Source of the DNA: Pelagophyceae sp. CCMP2097
Taxonomy: Eukaryota; Sar; Pelagophyceae
Assembly: GCA_026770575.1 (NCBI GenBank)
Contig: MU657184.1
Coordinates: 209,729 to 273,728 of the forward strand
Length of the DNA stretch: 64,000 nt
Direction of reading: 5' to 3'
Shown: one piece after another, positions 62,274-64,000 of the stretch
How the letters are laid out: each line of letters opens with the position of its first letter
Position numbering within the stretch: position 1 is the stretch's first letter
Program-made: the position numbers and the translations under genes
Notes under the pieces: generated by a model
Databases searched by the model: none
What the model was told of the DNA's origin: nothing
Seen by the model: the letters and a program-made list of their open reading frames with translations, nothing else

Positions 62274-63197
62274 ATGGAGTCTAAGCGTCTCGACGCGAGC
62301 TTTCACGATCCGTCAACTTTAGCTCCGCGGGCGGGGTCCGCGCTGAGATACTCGGCCCGGCGGCGCGCCCAAAGTTCTCAACACAGAATTCGGACGACAC
62401 AACAAACTGGAGTGAGTGGCCAGTCCATGAACGAGTGGAATAATCACTTTTTGTGCTGTGCCGGACAGAGCCACCGTGGGCGAAAGCGCTTCTCTTCGGC
62501 CCGGGTTTGGTGGCGGCGAGGATGTTTAATACAATGTCTTAGGCTCGTAGAGAATAATGTGCCGCCCGAGGTGACCTTTGTTGAACATTGCCTCAAAATG
62601 ACGCCCGCGGCACTCGATGAGATGTTGGAGTCGCATCAAAACGGGCCCGGCGTCACGGCGAATGCAGCTACTTCGAGGCTGAAAAAGTCCATGTCTCCGG
62701 AATTTGATCGGCCGGCTTGGAGAAGATCACAAGAGAAATCGGAAATCCTCCGGAATATTGGGCGATGCGACGCGCGATCCGCGGAGACGCAGCCGCATGG
62801 CGCTCAATTGGTGTCTAACGAGATCAAGGCTTCAAGTTTGGAGTATGGCGGGTCTGGCACGCCGCACTTCGACAATTTGAGCCCCAACACGCTCGCAAAG
62901 TTCATCATAAAGCCCTTGGCGGACTCGTCGAACCGTGACGAGACCCAGCAGTTTGTGATTTTGATCAAAAATGTCTTATACCTTTTCGTATTCAAGTCTC
63001 ATTTAGCGCTCGTGCTTTATCATGCGTTAACGCTGTGTCCTCACGCAGCGGTTTGTTTCAAAGTCGAAAAAAAGGACGACAAATTTACGGCCGTCCCGAA
63101 ACTCGGGTATTGTATCACGGTCCAAATCACCGTCGGATTACTCCACCCGGACTACACGGGCTCCGCTCTCAATGCCATTAGGGACTACCTCGGGTAA
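62274..63197 (+). CDS. orphan ORF of atypical composition
   Basis: 307 codons from ATG 62274 (MESKRLDASFHDPSTL). GC and third-position GC are clearly lower than in every other gene here. Plausible segments are PPEVTFVEHCLKMTPAALDE, FIIKPLADSSNRDETQQFVI, LIKNVLYLFVFKSHLALVLY (hydrophobic) and LGYCITVQITVGLLHPDYTG. I recognise no domain. It could be a fast-evolving or horizontally acquired gene, a decayed mobile-element protein, or chance. No intron is evident. Confidence 0.4.
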   Translation: MESKRLDASFHDPSTLAPRAGSALRYSARRRAQSSQHRIRTTQQTGVSGQSMNEWNNHFLCCAGQSHRGRKRFSSARVWWRRGCLIQCLRLVENNVPPEVTFVEHCLKMTPAALDEMLESHQNGPGVTANAATSRLKKSMSPEFDRPAWRRSQEKSEILRNIGRCDARSAETQPHGAQLVSNEIKASSLEYGGSGTPHFDNLSPNTLAKFIIKPLADSSNRDETQQFVILIKNVLYLFVFKSHLALVLYHALTLCPHAAVCFKVEKKDDKFTAVPKLGYCITVQITVGLLHPDYTGSALNAIRDYLG

Positions 63198-63385
63198 GCC
63201 CGTGAACTACCCACCTTGGAATTCTCAGCTTATACTTGCGATGTAGGGAGGCAGAATTCGGCGGGAACTCTGGAGGCATCAACGATCCGCCCGGCATGAC
63301 GCAAGGCGACTTCGAGCAGAAACGCTGCTTAATCATCGAGAATGTCAGAAACAGATCGGCCGCCGAGATCGCCGACAAGCGCGGC

Positions 63386-63708
63386 GCGTGCGTCCCCGCG
63401 TCAATCGTGACTCGGTCGCCGCTTCCGTGAAGGGCACTGGCAGTCGCTGCCGAGAGTGGGACGGCGCCGCAGAGGCTCCTCGAAAAATCGCGAGCCCGCC
63501 TCGAGACGCTTTGGCCTCGATGCTCAAACGCACTAGGCGCCGGCGCAAGGCCGACGACGAGTTCGCCGCGTGCGTCCCCGTGTCAATCGGAGCCTAGTAG
63601 AGTTCGCCTCAGTTGAGAACAGTCGCTGCCGAGAGTGGGACGGCGCCGCAGAGGCTCCTCGAAAAATCGCGAGCCCGCTTCGAGACGCTTTGGTTTAAAT
63701 GCTCAAAC
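63386..63708. repeat. tandem duplication, about 180-bp period
   Basis: Two 89-bp copies, 63441-63529 and 63620-63708, both reading cagtcgctgccgagagtggg onward to gctcaaac, differ at only a few positions. Each is preceded by a related cgtgcgtccccgcgtcaatc block (63388 and 63569), so the duplicated unit is about 180 bp. One open frame (63388-63597) crosses the first copy but is unlikely to be a gene. Confidence 0.85.
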
Positions 63709-64000
63709 CCGTAGGAAAAAGGTCGAAAAGGCCAAGCGCAAGCAGATGCCGCGATGGTAACGGGCCACTTTTTGATTTGCAGATGGGCGGGGCGTCAGTC
63801 ACTCTTTTTTGGGCCGTCACTGCCACCATGAAAAAAACGTAGGAGGCGCAAATTCCTATTAAAGAGGCCCCCAAAGCCGCCCTACACTCGCAGGGAACTG
63901 CCCTGGTGACGCCCCGCCGCAGCTACGCCCCTCTAGAGCACCTTTTGTTCGACGGCTCGAATCGCCAAACGGGTTCGGCGAGCGTGCTGGCTGCGTTGTG
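63709..64000. other. right-edge stretch
   Basis: No supportable gene. Lower GC than the exons, with poly-A/T runs (ctcttttttgggccgtcact near 63801; atgaaaaaaacgtaggaggc near 63827). Probably intergenic; a gene may begin beyond the window. Confidence 0.4.

Noticed and set aside
1..64000. Giant-virus or bacterial origin of the window
   Set aside because: Dozens of short spliceosomal introns, nucleolar and ciliary proteins and plastid/mitochondrial presequences show a eukaryotic nuclear genome.
1..64000. tRNA, rRNA, CRISPR arrays or classical transposase genes
   Set aside because: I looked for cloverleaf signatures, rRNA cores, spaced repeats and DDE or reverse-transcriptase motifs by eye and saw none; a tRNAscan or Infernal run would be decisive.

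Overview
This window looks like nuclear DNA of a unicellular, flagellated alga with a complex (secondary, red-lineage) plastid. The evidence is very high GC with strong GC3 bias, genes packed tightly on both strands, many spliceosomal introns of only about 42-130 nt (donors mostly GTGCGT or GTGAGT, acceptors mostly TAG|G or CAG|G), eukaryote-only proteins (UTP10, DDX52, JmjC oxygenase, BIRC6-type E2), and two proteins with a signal peptide followed by an ASAFAP-like junction. A pelagophyte-like stramenopile such as Aureococcus would fit; this assignment is inference. Exons were joined by eye wherever phase, splice sites and protein family logic agreed. A start given as ATG is a choice; where no in-frame ATG exists I say so.

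Layout. 0.5-7 kb: 2H phosphodiesterase (AKAP7-like), a small three-exon coiled-coil protein, a SAM-domain acidic protein, and a membrane-anchored GlcNAc-type glycosyltransferase. 7-14.5 kb: TMEM53/DUF829 hydrolase, ribonucleotide reductase R2 with an unusual N-terminal extension, an LRR/coiled-coil protein, type II pantothenate kinase, and DDX52/Rok1 helicase. 15-22 kb: CRT-like transporter, an OAS/cGAS-type nucleotidyltransferase with a zinc ribbon, ADP-ribosylglycohydrolase, JmjC oxygenase, and a plastid-type membrane protein. 22-33 kb: MMPL/RND exporter, CAP-PDZ protein, GT4 glycosyltransferase, SDR dehydrogenase, and an unrecognised acidic protein. 33-42 kb: one giant coiled-coil protein with a 7.9 kb exon. 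42-64 kb: BART-domain protein, UTP10/HEATR1, a tandem-UBC E2, a plastid-type coiled-coil protein, a PPOX-fold flavoprotein, a 7-blade WD40 protein, a CEP20/FOP/TON1-like centrosomal protein, a small CaaX protein, an unrecognised five-exon protein, a mitochondrial-type HtrA protease, and an orphan ORF in a compositionally different tail with a tandem duplication.

How the genes relate. This is ordinary eukaryotic gene order without operons, but three themes stand out: ribosome biogenesis (UTP10, DDX52, possibly the JmjC oxygenase), cilium/centrosome (BART, CEP20/TON1-like, LRR-coiled coil, the giant coiled coil), and nucleotide or ADP-ribose signalling (OAS-like enzyme and ADP-ribosylglycohydrolase, adjacent and convergent). 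The most unusual points are a recurring GC-AG intron class, introns that carry short internal direct repeats (possible introner-type origin), and the zinc-ribbon OAS-like enzyme.
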